NCBI GenBank assembly: GCA_012934845.2
Contig: WNNJ02001302.1
Span: forward strand, 1 to 64,000
Direction of reading: 5' to 3'
Source: Pomphorhynchus laevis
Taxonomy: Eukaryota > Acanthocephala > Palaeacanthocephala > Echinorhynchida > Pomphorhynchidae
Length of the DNA: 64,000 bases
Shown: piece by piece, positions 1-12,160 of the stretch
Layout: each line of letters begins with the position of its first letter
Numbering within the stretch: the first letter of the stretch is position 1
Notes under the pieces: generated by a model
Seen by the model: the letters and a program-made list of their open reading frames with translations, nothing else
Told to the model about the DNA's origin: nothing
The model's database searches: none
Program-made: the position numbers and the translations under genes

Positions 1-3000
1 TCCAGTTATTTAGCAGCAAATATGGAATAAAAATCAATCGTAGCCAGCTTTGGCTCCTGGACTACAGTTTCAAGCGATTTTTCGCAATAACAATTTATAA
101 AATGACGCATTCCTTCAGGAATCCAGTGAGAAATTCAGTGCCCTCGTAATCAACGGATACGCATTTGTGCCTTATATAAAGAATAACTAGAAGGTTTACA
201 CACGCAACAAGCCAGTAAAAACGCTTCTGCACCTGAGTTTCGTATAGCATCGTGAGGAATTGCTGGTGTCTTTATAGTTATCACAAAAGCAGTCGAAACG
301 TACCCTAACCACTTCATCCGACTGACGATGACTGCTGGGTGGTTAGGATCGTCTCGGAGAGATACATTAGACTGATGGAGCTGATGATCAAAGTCCAGTT
401 ATTTAGCAGCAAATATGGATTAAAAATCAATGGTAGGCAGCTTTGGCTCCTCAACCACAGTTTCAAGCGATTTTTCGCAATAACAATTTATAAAATGACG
501 CATTCCTTCAGGAATCCTGTGAGAAATTCAGTGCCCTCGTAATAAACAGATACGCCTTTGTGCCTTATATAAAGAATAACTAGTAGGTCCACACACGCAA
601 CAAGCCAGTAAAAACTCTTCTGCACCTGAGTTTCGTATAGCATCCTGAGGAATTGCTGGTTTATTTATAGTTATCACAAAAGCAGTCGAAACGTACCCTA
701 ACCACTTCGTCCGACTGACGATGACTGCTGGGTGGTAAGGGTCGTCTCGGAGTGATACATTAAACTGATGGAGCTGATGATCGAAGTCCAGTTATTTAGC
801 AGCAAATATGGAATAAAAATCAATCGTAGCCAGCTTTGGCTCCTGGACCACAGTTTCAAGCGATTTTTCGCAATTACAATTTATAAAATGACGCATTCCT
901 TCAGGAATCCTGTGTGAAATTCAGTGCCCTCGTAATCAACGGATACGCATTTGTGCCTTATATAAAGAATAACTAGAAGGTCCACACACGCAACAAGCCA
1001 GTAAAAACGCTTCTGCACCTGAGTTTCGTATAGCATCGTGAGGAATTGCTGATGTATTTATAGTTATCACAAAAGCAGTCGAAACGTACCCTAACCACTT
1101 CGTCCGACTGACGATGACTGCTGGGTGGTAAGGGTCGTCACAGAGTGATACATTCAACTGATGGAGCTGATGATCGAAGTCCAGTTATTTAGCAGCAAAT
1201 ATGGAATAAAAATCAATCGTAGCCAGCTTTGGCTCCTGGACTACAGTTTCAAGCGATTTTTCGCAATAACAATTTATAAAATGACGCATTCCTTCAGGAA
1301 TCCTGTGAGAAATTCAGTGCCCTCGTAATCAACGGATACGCATTTGTGCCTTATATAAAGAATAACTAGAAGGTTTACACACGCAACAAGCCAGTAAAAA
1401 CGCTTCTGCACCTGAGTTTCGTATAGCATCGTGAGGAATTGCTGGTGTCTTTATAGTTATCACAAAAGCAGTCGAAACGTACCCTAACCACTTCATCCGA
1501 CTGACGATGACTGCTGGGTGGTTAGGATCGTCTCGGAGAGATACATTAGACTGATGGAGCTGATGATCAAAGTCCAGTTATTTAGCAGCAAATATGGATT
1601 AAAAATCAATGGTAGGCAGCTTTGGCTCCTCAACCACAGTTTCAAGCGATTTTTCGCAATAACAATTTATAAAATGACGCATTCCTTCAGGAATCCTGTG
1701 AGAAATTCAGTGCCCTCGTAATCAACGGATACGCATTTGTGCCTTATATAAAGAATAACTAGTAGGTCCACACACGCAACAAGCCAGTAAAAACTCTTCT
1801 GCACCTGAGTTTCGTATAGCATCCTAAGGAATTGCTGGTTTATTTATAGTTATCACAAAAGCAGTCGAAACGTACCCTAACCACTTCGTCCGACTGACGA
1901 TGACTGCTGGGTGGTAAGGGTCGTCTCGGAGTGATACATTAAACTGATGGAGCTGATGATCGAAGTCCAGTTATTTAGCAGCAAATATGGAATAAAAATC
2001 AATCGTAGCCAGCTTTGGCTCCTGGACCACAGTTTCAAGCGATTTTTCGCAATAACAATTTATAAAATGACGCATTCCTTCAGGAATCCTGTGAGAAATT
2101 CAGTGCCCTCGTAATCAACGGATACGCATTTGTGCCTTATATAAAGAATAACTAGAAGGTTTACACACGCAACAAGCCAGTAAAAACGCTTCTGCACCTG
2201 AGTTTCGTATAGCATCGTGAGGAATTGCTGGTGTCTTTATAGTTATCACAAAAGCAGTCGAAACGTACCCTAACCACTTCATCCGACTGACGATGACTGC
2301 TGGGTGGTTAGGATCGTCTCGGAGAGATACATTAGACTGATGGAGCTGATGATCAAAGTCCAGTTATTTAGCAGCAAATATGGATTAAAAATCAATGGTA
2401 GGCAGCTTTGGCTCCTCAACCACAGTTTCAAGCGATTTTTCGCAATAACAATTTATAAAATGACGCATTCCTTCAGGAATCCTGTGAGAAATTCAGTGCC
2501 CTCGTAATCAACGGATACGCATTTGTGCCTTATATAAAGAATAACTAGTAGGTCCACACACGCAACAAGCCAGTAAAAACGCTTCTGCACCTGAGTTTCG
2601 TATAGCATCGTGAGGAATTGCTGGTGTATTTATAGTTATCACAAAAGCAGTCGAAACGTACCCTAACCACTTCGTCCGACTGACGATGACTGCTGGGTGG
2701 TAAGGGTCGTCTCGGAGTGATACATTAAACTGATGGAGCTGATGATCGAAGTCCAGTTATTTAGCAGCAAATATGGAATAAAAATCAATCGTAGCCAGCT
2801 TTGGCTCCTCAACCACAGTTTCAAGCGATTTTTCGCAATTACAATTTATAAAATGACGCATTCCTTCAGGAATCCTGTGTGAAATTCAGTGCCCTCGTAA
2901 TCAACGGATACGCATTTGTGCCTTATATAAAGAATAACTAGAAGGTCCACACACGCAACAAGCCAGTAAAAACGCTTCTGCACCTGAGTTTCGTATAGCA

Positions 3001-6000
3001 TCGTGAGGAATTGCTGGTGTCTTTATAGTTATCACAAAAGCAGTCGAAACGTACCCTAACCACTTCATCCGACTGACGATGACTGCTGGGTGGTAAGGAT
3101 CGTCTCGGAGAGATACATTAGACTGATGGAGCTGATGATCAAAGTCCAGTTATTTAGCAGCAAATATGGATTAAAAATCAATCGTAGGCCAGCTTTGGCT
3201 CCTCAACCACAGTTTCAAGCGATTTTTCGCAATAACAATTTATAAAATGACGCATTCCTTCAGGAATCCTGTGAGAAATTCAGTGCCCTCGTAATCAACG
3301 GATACGCATTTGTGCCTTATATAAAGAATAACTAGAAGGTCCACACACGCAACAAGCCAGTAAAAACGCTTCTGCACCTGAGTTTCGTATAGCATCGTGA
3401 GGAATTGCTGGTGTCTTTATAGTTATCACAAAAGCAGTCGAAACGTACCCTAACCACTTCATCCGACTGACGATGTTACTGACGATGACTGCTGGGTGGT
3501 TAGGATCGTCTCGGAGTGATACATTAGACTGATGGAGCTGATGATCGAAGTCCAGTTATTTAGCAGCAAATATGGATTAAAAATCAATCGTAGCCAGCTT
3601 TGGCTCCTGGACCACAGTTTCAAGCGATTTTTCGCAATAACAATTTATAAAATGACGCATTCCTTCAGGAATCCTGTGAGAAATTCAGTGCCCTCGTAAT
3701 CAACGGATACGCATTTGTGCCTTATATAAAGAATAACTAGAAGGTCCACACACGCAACAAGCCAGTAAAAACGCTTCTGCACCTGAGTTTCGTATAGCAT
3801 CGTGAGGAATTGCTGGTGTCTTTATAGTTATCACAAAAGCAGTCGAAACGTACCCTAACCACTTCATCCGACTGACGATGACTGCTGGGTGGTTAGGATC
3901 GTCTCGGAGTGATACATTAGACTGATGGAGCTGATGATCGAAGTCCAGTTATTTAGCAGCAAATATGGATTAAAAATCAATCGTAGCCAGCTTTGGCTCC
4001 TGGACCACAGTTTCAAGCGATTTTTCGCAATAACAATTTATAAAATGACGCATTCCTTCAGGAATCCTGTGAGAAATTCAGTGCCCTCGTAATCAACGGA
4101 TACGCATTTGTGCCTTATATAAAGAATAACTAGAAGGTCCACACACGCAACAAGCCAGTAAAAACGCTTCTGCACCTGAGTTTCGTATAGCATCGTGAAG
4201 AATTGCTGGTGTCTTTATAGTTATCACAAAAGCAGTCGAAGACGTACCCTAACCACTTCATTCGACCGTCAATGACTGTTGGGTGGTAAGGATCGTCTGG
4301 GACAGATACATAAGACTGATTGAGCTGATGTTCGAAGTCTAGTTATTTAGCAGCAAATATGAATTAAAAATCAATCGTAGCTAGCTTTGGCTCCTGGACC
4401 ACAGTTTCAAGCGATTTTTCGCAATAACAATTTATAAAATGACGCATTCCTTCAGGAATCCTGTGAGAAATTCAGTGCCCTCGTAATCAACGGATACGCA
4501 TTTGTGCCTTATATAAAGAATAACTAGAAGGTCCACACACGCAACAAGCCAGTAAAAACGCTTCTGCACCTGAGTTTCGTATAGCATCGTGAGGAATTGC
4601 TGGTGTCTTTATAGTTATCACAAAAGCAGTCGAAACGTACCCTAACCACTTCGTCCGACTGACGATGACTGCTGGGTGGTAAGGGATCGTCTCGGAGTGA
4701 TACATTAAACTGATGGAGCTGATGATCGAAGTCCAGTTATTTAGCAGCAAATATGGATTAAAAATCAATCGTAGCCAGCTTTGGCTCCTGGACTACAGTT
4801 TCAAGCGATTTTTCGCAATAACAATTTATAAAATGACGCATTCCTTCAGGAATCCTGTGAGAAATTCAGTGCCCTCGTAATCAACGGATACGCATTTGTG
4901 CCTTATATAAAGAATAACTAGAAGGTCCACACACGCAACAAGCCAGTAAAAACGCTTCTGCACCTGAGTTTCGTATAGCATCGTGAGGAATTGCTGGTGT
5001 CTTTATAGTTATCACAAAAGCAGTCGAAACGTACCCTAACCACTTCATCCGACTGACGATGACTGCTGGGTGGTTAGGATCGTCTCGGAGTGATACATTA
5101 GACTGATGGAGCTGATGATCGAAGTCCAGTTATTTAGCAGCAAATATGGATTAAAAATCAATCGTAGCCAGCTTTGGCTCCTGGACCACAGTTTCAAGCG
5201 ATTTTTCGCAATAACAATTTATAAAATGACGCATTCCTTCAGGAATCCTGTGAGAAATTCAGTGCCCTCGTAATCAACGGATACGCATTTGTGCCTTATA
5301 TAAAGAATAACTAGAAGGTCCACACACGCAACAAGCCAGTAAAAACGCTTCTGCACCTGAGTTTCGTATAGCATCGTGAGGAATTGCTGGTGTCTTTATA
5401 GTTATCACAAAAGCAGTCGAAACGTACCCTAACCACTTCATCCGACTGACGATGACTGCTGGGTGGTTAGGATCGTCTCGGAGTGATACATTAGACTGAT
5501 GGAGCTGATGATCGAAGTCCAGTTATTTAGCAGCAAATATGGATTAAAAATCAATCGTAGCCAGCTTTGGCTCCTGGACCACAGTTTCAAGCGATTTTTC
5601 GCAATAACAATTTATAAAATGACGCATTCCTTCAGGAATCCTGTGAGAAATTCAGTGCCCTCGTAATCAACGGATACGCATTTGTGCCTTATATAAAGAA
5701 TAACTAGAAGGTCCACACACGCAACAAGCCAGTAAAAACGCTTCTGCACCTGAGTTTCGTATAGCATCGTGAGGAATTGCTGGTGTCTTTATAGTTATCA
5801 CAAAAGCAGTCGAAACGTACCCTAACCACTTCATCCGACTGACGATGACTGCTGGGTGGTTAGGATCGTCTCGGAGTGATACATTAGACTGATGGAGCTG
5901 ATGATCGAAGTCCAGTTATTTAGCAGCAAATATGGATTAAAAATCAATCGTAGCCAGCTTTGGCTCCTGGACCACAGTTTCAAGCGATTTTTCGCAATAA

Positions 6001-8426
6001 CAATTTATAAAATGACGCATTCCTTCAGGAATCCTGTGAGAAATTCAGTGCCCTCGTAATCAACGGATACGCATTTGTGCCTTATATAAAGAATAACTAG
6101 AAGGTCCACACACGCAACAAGCCAGTAAAAACGCTTCTGCACCTGAGTTTCGTATAGCATCGTGAGGAATTGCTGGTGTCTTTATAGTTATCACAAAAGC
6201 AGTCGAAACGTACCCTAACCACTTCATCCGACTGACGATGACTGCTGGGTGGTTAGGATCGTCTCGGAGTGATACATTAGACTGATGGAGCTGATGATCG
6301 AAGTCCAGTTATTTAGCAGCAAATATGGATTAAAAATCAATCGTAGCCAGCTTTGGCTCCTGGACCACAGTTTCAAGCGATTTTTCGCAATAACAATTTA
6401 TAAAATGACGCATTCCTTCAGGAATCCTGTGAGAAATTCAGTGCCCTCGTAATCAACGGATACGCATTTGTGCCTTATATAAAGAATAACTAGAAGGTCC
6501 ACACACGCAACAAGCCAGTAAAAACGCTTCTGCACCTGAGTTTCGTATAGCATCGTGAGGAATTGCTGGTGTCTTTATAGTTATCACAAAAGCAGTCGAA
6601 ACGTACCCTAACCACTTCATCCGACTGACGATGACTGCTGGGTGGTTAGGATCGTCTCGGAGTGATACATTAGACTGATTGAGCTGATGATCGAAGTCCA
6701 GTTATTTAGCAGCAAATATGGATTAAAAATCAATCGTAGCCAGCTTTGGCTCCTGGACCACAGTTTCAAGCGATTTTTCGCAATAACAATTTATAAAATG
6801 ACGCATTCCTTCAGGAATCCTGTGAGAAATTCAGTGCCCTCGTAATCAACGGATACGCATTTGTGCCTTATATAAAGAATAACTAGAAGGTCCACACACG
6901 CAACAAGCCAGTAAAAACGCTTCTGCACCTGAGTTTCGTATAGCATCGTGAGGAATTGCTGGTGTCTTTATAGTTATCACAAAAGCAGTCGAAACGTACC
7001 CTAACCACTTCATCCGACTGACGATGACTGCTGGGTGGTTAGGATCGTCTCGGAGTGATACATTAGACTGATGGAGCTGATGATCGAAGTCCAGTTATTT
7101 AGCAGCAAATATGGATTAAAAATCAATCGTAGCCAGCTTTGGCTCCTGGACCACAGTTTCAAGCGATTTTTCGCAATAACAATTTATAAAATGACGCATT
7201 CCTTCAGGAATCCTGTGAGAAATTCAGTGCCCTCGTAATCAACGGATACGCATTTGTGCCTTATATAAAGAATAACTAGAAGGTCCACACACGCAACAAG
7301 CCAGTAAAAACGCTTCTGCACCTGAGTTTCGTATAGCATCGTGAGGAATTGCTGGTGTCTTTATAGTTATCACAAAAGCAGTCGAAACGTACCCTAACCA
7401 CTTCATTCGACCGTCAATGACTGTTGGGTGGTAAGGATCGTCTCGGACTGATACATTAGACTGATTGAGCTGATGTTCGAAGTCTAGTTATTTAGCAGCA
7501 AATATGAATTAAAAATCAATCGTAGCTAGCTTTGGCTCCTGGACCACAGTTTCAAGCGATTTTTCGCAATAACAATTTATAAAATGACGCATTCCTTCAG
7601 GAATCCTGTGAGAAATTCAGTGCCCTCGTAATCAACGGATACGCATTTGTGCCTTATATAAAGAATAACTAGAAGGTCCACACACGCAACAAGCCAGTAA
7701 AAACGCTTCTGCACCTGAGTTTCGTATAGCATCGTGAGGAATTGCTGGTGTCTTTATAGTTATCACAAAAGCAGTCGAAACGTACCCTAACCACTTCATC
7801 CGACTGACGATGACTGCTGGGTGGTTAGGATCGTCTCGGAGTGATACATTAGACTGATGGAGCTGATGATCGAAGTCCAGTTATTTAGCAGCAAATATGG
7901 ATTAAAAATCAATCGTAGCCAGCTTTGGCTCCTGGACCACAGTTTCAAGCGATTTTTCGCAATAACAATTTATAAAATGACGCATTCCTTCAGGAATCCT
8001 GTGAGAAATTCAGTGCCCTCGTAATCAACGGATACGCATTTGTGCCTTATATAAAGAATAACTAGAAGGTCCACACACGCAACAAGCCAGTAAAAACGCT
8101 TCTGCACCTGAGTTTCGTATAGCATCGTGAGGAATTGCTGGTGTCTTTATAGTTATCACAAAAGCAGTCGAAACGTACCCTAACCACTTCATCCGACTGA
8201 CGATGACTGCTGGGTGGTTAGGATCGTCTCGGAGTGATACATTAGACTGATGGAGCTGATGATCGAAGTCCAGTTATTTAGCAGCAAATATGGATTAAAA
8301 ATCAATCGTAGCCAGCTTTGGCTCCTGGACCACAGTTTCAAGCGATTTTTCGCAATAACAATTTATAAAATGACGCATTCTTCAGGAATCCTGTGATAAA
8401 TTTAGGTCCCTCGTAATCAACGGATA
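1..8426. repeat. 393-bp satellite array, about 21 tandem copies
   Basis: The same 393-base unit recurs head to tail from the window edge to about 8426, where the last unit decays within 40 bases into unrelated AT-rich DNA. The period was measured from a recurring block starting at 372, 765 and 1158. Most units are over 95 percent alike. One unit near 3470 carries a 12-base internal duplication. Units 1-3 repeat as a block at +1179, and a diverged unit near 4261 recurs at 7405, exactly 8 units later, so there is higher-order structure. Short reading frames in either strand repeat with the unit and look like by-products. The array continues beyond the left edge. Each unit holds the pseudoknot motif described at 289-347. 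Confidence 0.97.
289..347 (+). other. Putative pseudoknotted RNA motif of the 393-bp satellite (representative copy)
   Basis: Helix a is GCAGT (289-293) with ACTGC (331-335). Helix b is CCTAACCAC (304-312) with GTGGTTAGG (339-347). A hairpin CATC (315-318) with GATG (327-330) sits between them. The order a-b-hairpin-a'-b' makes an H-type pseudoknot. CGAAAC follows helix a, and CTGACGA (322-328) precedes a'. Both strings are the conserved core of hammerhead ribozymes, but in permuted order. The motif recurs in nearly every satellite unit and, with different but complementary helix sequences, in two other repeat families (see 25423-25477 and 47147-47205). Its function is inferred only. Confidence 0.55.
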
Positions 8427-9689
8427 TGAGAATGATATCATATAATAATGGCAATTAAATAGATAATAATTGAACTACTTACTCTAACTGACTAGCAAAT
8501 TAAACCGTTGTTACATAATATTTCTTTTACGTGTTATTTTCACTGTTCAAAATCACAAAAATATATATCAAGGAACTTTTTATTTAATATTTTTTGTTAT
8601 TTTTCTTTTATTTCTGTTCATTTTATAAACATTTTATTTACTAATTTCTTTTTTAAAATAACGATTTTATTATTATCCAAAACTGTATAATTTCATCGAC
8701 AAAGTCAAGCATTATAATTATCATTGATGTACCTTTTAAATTATTGAACTATTTGTTGACCATCCGCTCGATCAAGCGTCCAGACGGATATGGGCACAGG
8801 AAGCGCGGTACTCTGACGCACATTGAAATAGCCCGCGCGAGTACGAAACTGATATTTCCCCTTATCTCCCTGATAACCTGGATGTACCTAGTTCCTATTT
8901 TAGCCGCTACCATCCCAGATATACGCTATAGAACGATGGTCAATTATGGTCTCGCCCCACCTTAGGATAAAAAGTCATGCGGGAAAATACCTTTTTCTAC
9001 ATAGACAATTCTTTCTAGGTATCGCACTTTCTTCCATTGCTCGTGGTATGTGTGCGCGGTCAATGGGCACTTGCAGTTGAAAATGACTATACCCAAGAAA
9101 GATCGATCAGATCGATTGTCAAACATGTTGAATTGCATTCTTGTGGAATCAGCTATAGTTTGTACAATTATAAGTTCATAATATCAAGCTTAAATTGTAT
9201 GACCGATCATTATATCGAACATTACATCAAACGATCTAATTTTTTAATTTTAGAACTATATAAAATATGTAGACTCAGTTAGTAGATATAATGTTGCAAT
9301 TACCATCGACAAATATACGTTTCAAATGTCGCTTTGAATATGTTTACATTTACGTATAATGTATTTAATTATTGATGATCAATAAATTAAAAAATAATAA
9401 CCTAGAAGCTAAAAAGAAAAGTAGAAAATAGCTATATAAAAATGTAGAAACTGTAAATCTGCTTAAAATGTTTAAAATTAAAAAGTTTAATATTAAACTG
9501 TTGCAAACTTGGTTAGTTGATGATTTCACATGTGATTAATTGACGTGATAATTTAAATATATCAAAAAATTTAAAATGAATATAAACATATAAACATAAA
9601 TAAACATGTTTTTATTAATTCTATATTTCCTTTTATAATTGTTTGTTATTTTCATTTTCTCTCTAATTTTATCTAATATATAAGTTTTC
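8427..9689. other. AT-rich stretch, no gene seen
   Basis: No supported gene. A locally less AT-rich part (about 8750-8960) reads open for 73 codons on the plus strand but matches nothing I recognise. At 9259-9286 lies one copy of a dispersed motif containing GTAGACTCAGTTA that recurs at 41821, 42541 and 49511. Confidence 0.5.
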
Positions 9690-10520
9690 CAAATGTTTAT
9701 CTTTCAGGCATTTAAGACTTCACTATTTATCAGCTTCCCAAAGTAGGTATTTAAGTCATTATATAACAAATTCTAAATTTTATTTTTATTATTATTTAAT
9801 TATCGACTTACTTTCTTCAATAATATAAAAAAGTTATTACTAGCTTTATCAATAGTTGTTATTATATAGTTATCATTTAATTTAGTAAGTTCAGCATACA
9901 TAAATAAATAAATAACCTGATCTTTCCTTTTATAATTGTTTGATATTTTCAATTTCTATTTAAAAAAAAAACAAATTAAGGGCTTATATATTATTATATA
10001 TATTATATATTTATTATATGTTATATTTATATCATAATAAAGCTTTTTGCATATGAAGACAAAGTTATTACTAGCTTTATCAATAGTTGTTATTATATAG
10101 TTATCCTTTAATTTAGTAAGTTCCTTATGCATAAATTTATTAATTCAACCGTTATACCAATTTTATCTATTATAGAATGAATACTTGCAATAATTGTTTC
10201 TAACTTAAATCACTACGATCATGTGTTGCATTTACATTTAAATCATTAGAATTAACCTCTTTCATCATGTTATCATAATAAAGCTTTTGCATATGAAGAC
10301 AAAGTTATTACTAGCTTTATCAATAGTTGTTATTATATAGTTATCCTTTAATTTAGTAAGTTCTGTACACATGTCTTTATTAATTTGGTCTTTCCTTCTA
10401 TAATTGTTTGTTATTTTCATTTTATCTCTAATTTTATCTAATATATAAGTTTTCCAAATGTTTAACTTAGATGTATTTAAGCTTTTAATATTAATCAACT
10501 TATCAAAGTAAGTATTTAAG
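9690..10520 (-). pseudogene. Repeated Penelope-like RT N-terminal fragments
   Basis: Three related AT-rich blocks (about 9690-9905, 10033-10130 and 10265-10520) repeat the same minus-strand coding fragment. The longest open copy is 10265-10498 (77 aa). Its C-terminal part reads ITTIDKASNNFVFICK, which resembles the block before the palm domain of Penelope-like element reverse transcriptases, where a D-K-x-x-x-x-x-V/F-x-x-x-K pattern is usual. No start, catalytic motif or endonuclease is present, so these are fragments. The assignment rests on one short block and on a better-preserved Penelope-like relic at 24130-27060. Confidence 0.45.
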
Positions 10521-10619
10521 CCATTATATACGAAATGTAAATTTTATAACAACTAACTAATTATTAATTTAAACATTAATAATAATTTAATATAATTCTA
10601 TCCTAATTAAATCAAATGT

Positions 10620-11006
10620 TTATTTAAAAAAGAGATACGAACCTTTAATAAACGTAATAAATATATGGCGAATAATCGCTAAGCCTCCCATCTTAAGGAG
10701 AGCGTCATAGAGTTCGACAGGCAAAAAAACACTAAGTGACGGAGCGATTTGTGAGGGTATAGGATACCTGCGACACAAATCATCTAAATTTGGGTCTAAA
10801 TAAAATATATTTATCCCTAAACAATGGCCTGAATCTGAGCAATGAGGAACCAATTTTCTCTGCCTCATAGTCAATAGTATTAATTGTAGTTTGTGTTGTG
10901 GTTTCCGCAACATTATTAGAAATGGTTCGCAAAAATATTGTCTTCTTATGTCGTGTGCCTCGCCAGTAATATCATCATCCAGCGCCTGACAACCTAAAGT
11001 ACGCAA
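10620..11006 (-). CDS. Unrecognised 128-aa reading frame, doubtful
   Basis: An open frame of 128 codons in AT-rich surroundings, with mixed hydrophobic and basic composition and a Cys/His-containing middle part. I recognise no family. It lies just upstream of, and opposite to, the gag-like frame at 11360-11911, so it may be another piece of the same unidentified mobile element. No promoter or polyadenylation site decides the matter. It could be chance. Confidence 0.25.
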   Translation of the reverse strand: MRTLGCQALDDDITGEAHDIRRQYFCEPFLIMLRKPQHKLQLILLTMRQRKLVPHCSDSGHCLGINIFYLDPNLDDLCRRYPIPSQIAPSLSVFLPVELYDALLKMGGLAIIRHIFITFIKGSYLFFK

Positions 11007-11185
11007 TAATGTTCCTGTACATGTTCGGGTACATCATGGCTGCTTCAAAGCGTTAAGTAGGCTAAAAAATAGTCTTAAGTTCGTGTATATGTTATTGAGA
11101 CTACGTAGACGTGGCAAACGACCATTTGTAAGGCATAACTCGATGGATGTAAAACGTAGAGTCGAAGTAGCAGTATATTGCGTGA

Positions 11186-11290
11186 CACATAGTCACGTGA
11201 TTATTTTTCAGAGTATAAATATCTCGAAATATGCTCCCAAAAATTTCGTGCAAGCATTGCGAGAAGCAGGAAGAAAGACAACAAATATTT
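11186..11290 (+). promoter_or_regulatory. TATA-containing promoter-like block shared with a nearby inverted-repeat element
   Basis: This block has CACGTG, a TATAAATA box at about 11214 and a stretch beginning CTCGAAATATGCTCCC. The same roughly 100-base block occurs at about 12604-12699 and, inverted, at about 13204-13310. Conservation of the TATA box and of the 70 bases after it in all three copies suggests a mobile-element promoter with its transcribed start. The gag-like frame begins about 140 bases downstream. Confidence 0.45.
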
Positions 11291-11359
11291 TTGAGTTTAC
11301 CAGCAACGGATTCAACAGATTCTTTCATTTCAGTCTTCCGGACCAGATCACAAGAATCA

Positions 11360-11911
11360 ATGCAACCTGAACAAATGTCTATGTTCCAGCAGATGATGCA
11401 GGCTATTACACTACTTGAAAGACAGGTGCACGATCTGCAGGCACAGAAAAGCACAAGTCCGGACGTCCCAATGGTCAATCCTTCCCCAAACGATTTCAGC
11501 GCTGCGGAGGTAAAGGACATGCTCGCACGCATAGAAACAACAATCACAAATAGCCGGGCCAAACCGAGGGATACTCACGAGCTAGACGCTTACCTCTCCG
11601 TACTCAAAGCCATGACGGAGGATGAAATCATTTCCTACGTGGCTAAGGAATGGTTTTAAGTATTCCTCCGACGTGTGGTAATGATCTATATGGCTGTTAC
11701 CCACGGCTGGCAGACTGTTGCTCGCCAGTTGCCTCATGTGACTGGGATTGAAGCAGATCTTGCCATGCGAGTGGGATTGGACTTAAACAGACCAATCCCT
11801 CCGGCTTCTTACACTACAAGTTACACAGGCCCAGACAACAATAATCTTGCAATAAGACAATTACCAAGCAAGCCACACTCACATGCGAAGAAAAGTAAGA
11901 ATCGAAAATGA
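11360..11911 (+). pseudogene. Gag-like or ORF1-like retroelement protein, one in-frame stop
   Basis: A single plus frame runs from ATG 11360 to a TAA at 11657-11659 (about 100 aa). It continues in the same frame to 11911, so one nonsense change splits a product of about 183 aa. I chose this ATG because the in-frame ATG at 11231 lies only about 17 bases after the TATA box and would probably precede the transcription start. The N-terminal part (MQPEQMSMFQQMM, then heptad-like Leu/Glu/Gln spacing) looks like a short coiled coil. The middle is acidic and the tail is basic (KPHSHAKKSKNRK). There is no zinc knuckle and no enzymatic motif. The TATA block and inverted-repeat neighbours suggest a mobile element, perhaps of DIRS type, but I cannot name a family. 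Confidence 0.4.
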
Positions 11912-12160
11912 GTGCTTTGTTTTTTGTTGTAAAAAATGTATAAACTTTTACTTTATTCTATACTTGACAGCTGGGTATATTTTTTGGGGGCTTGCTTAGA
12001 CAAGAGGTAAAGGTAGAGAATCAAATTAGGGAAATGGCGCTTAGTGAGACTGGAGTTAGAAGATCAACCTGTACTTAAATAAGCGTAAGCCCCTAAGAAG
12101 AGAATATACCTTGATATAATAGAGACGGAGCCTTGTGGGGTTTCCTATTTGGCCTTGATG

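Noticed and set aside
322-400. Standard-order hammerhead in the 393-bp satellite using CTGATGATCGAAG
   Set aside because: No helix II can form between CTGATGA and GAAG, which are only two bases apart.
936-4768. Recurrent 67-93 codon open frames in the 393-bp satellite (both strands)
   Set aside because: They repeat with the unit, lack coding features and are broken in most units. They are by-products of the repeat.
8744-8965. Open frame with KRPDG, as in the nuclease-like domain of the RT family
   Set aside because: Only five residues match. The rest shows none of the following conserved blocks.
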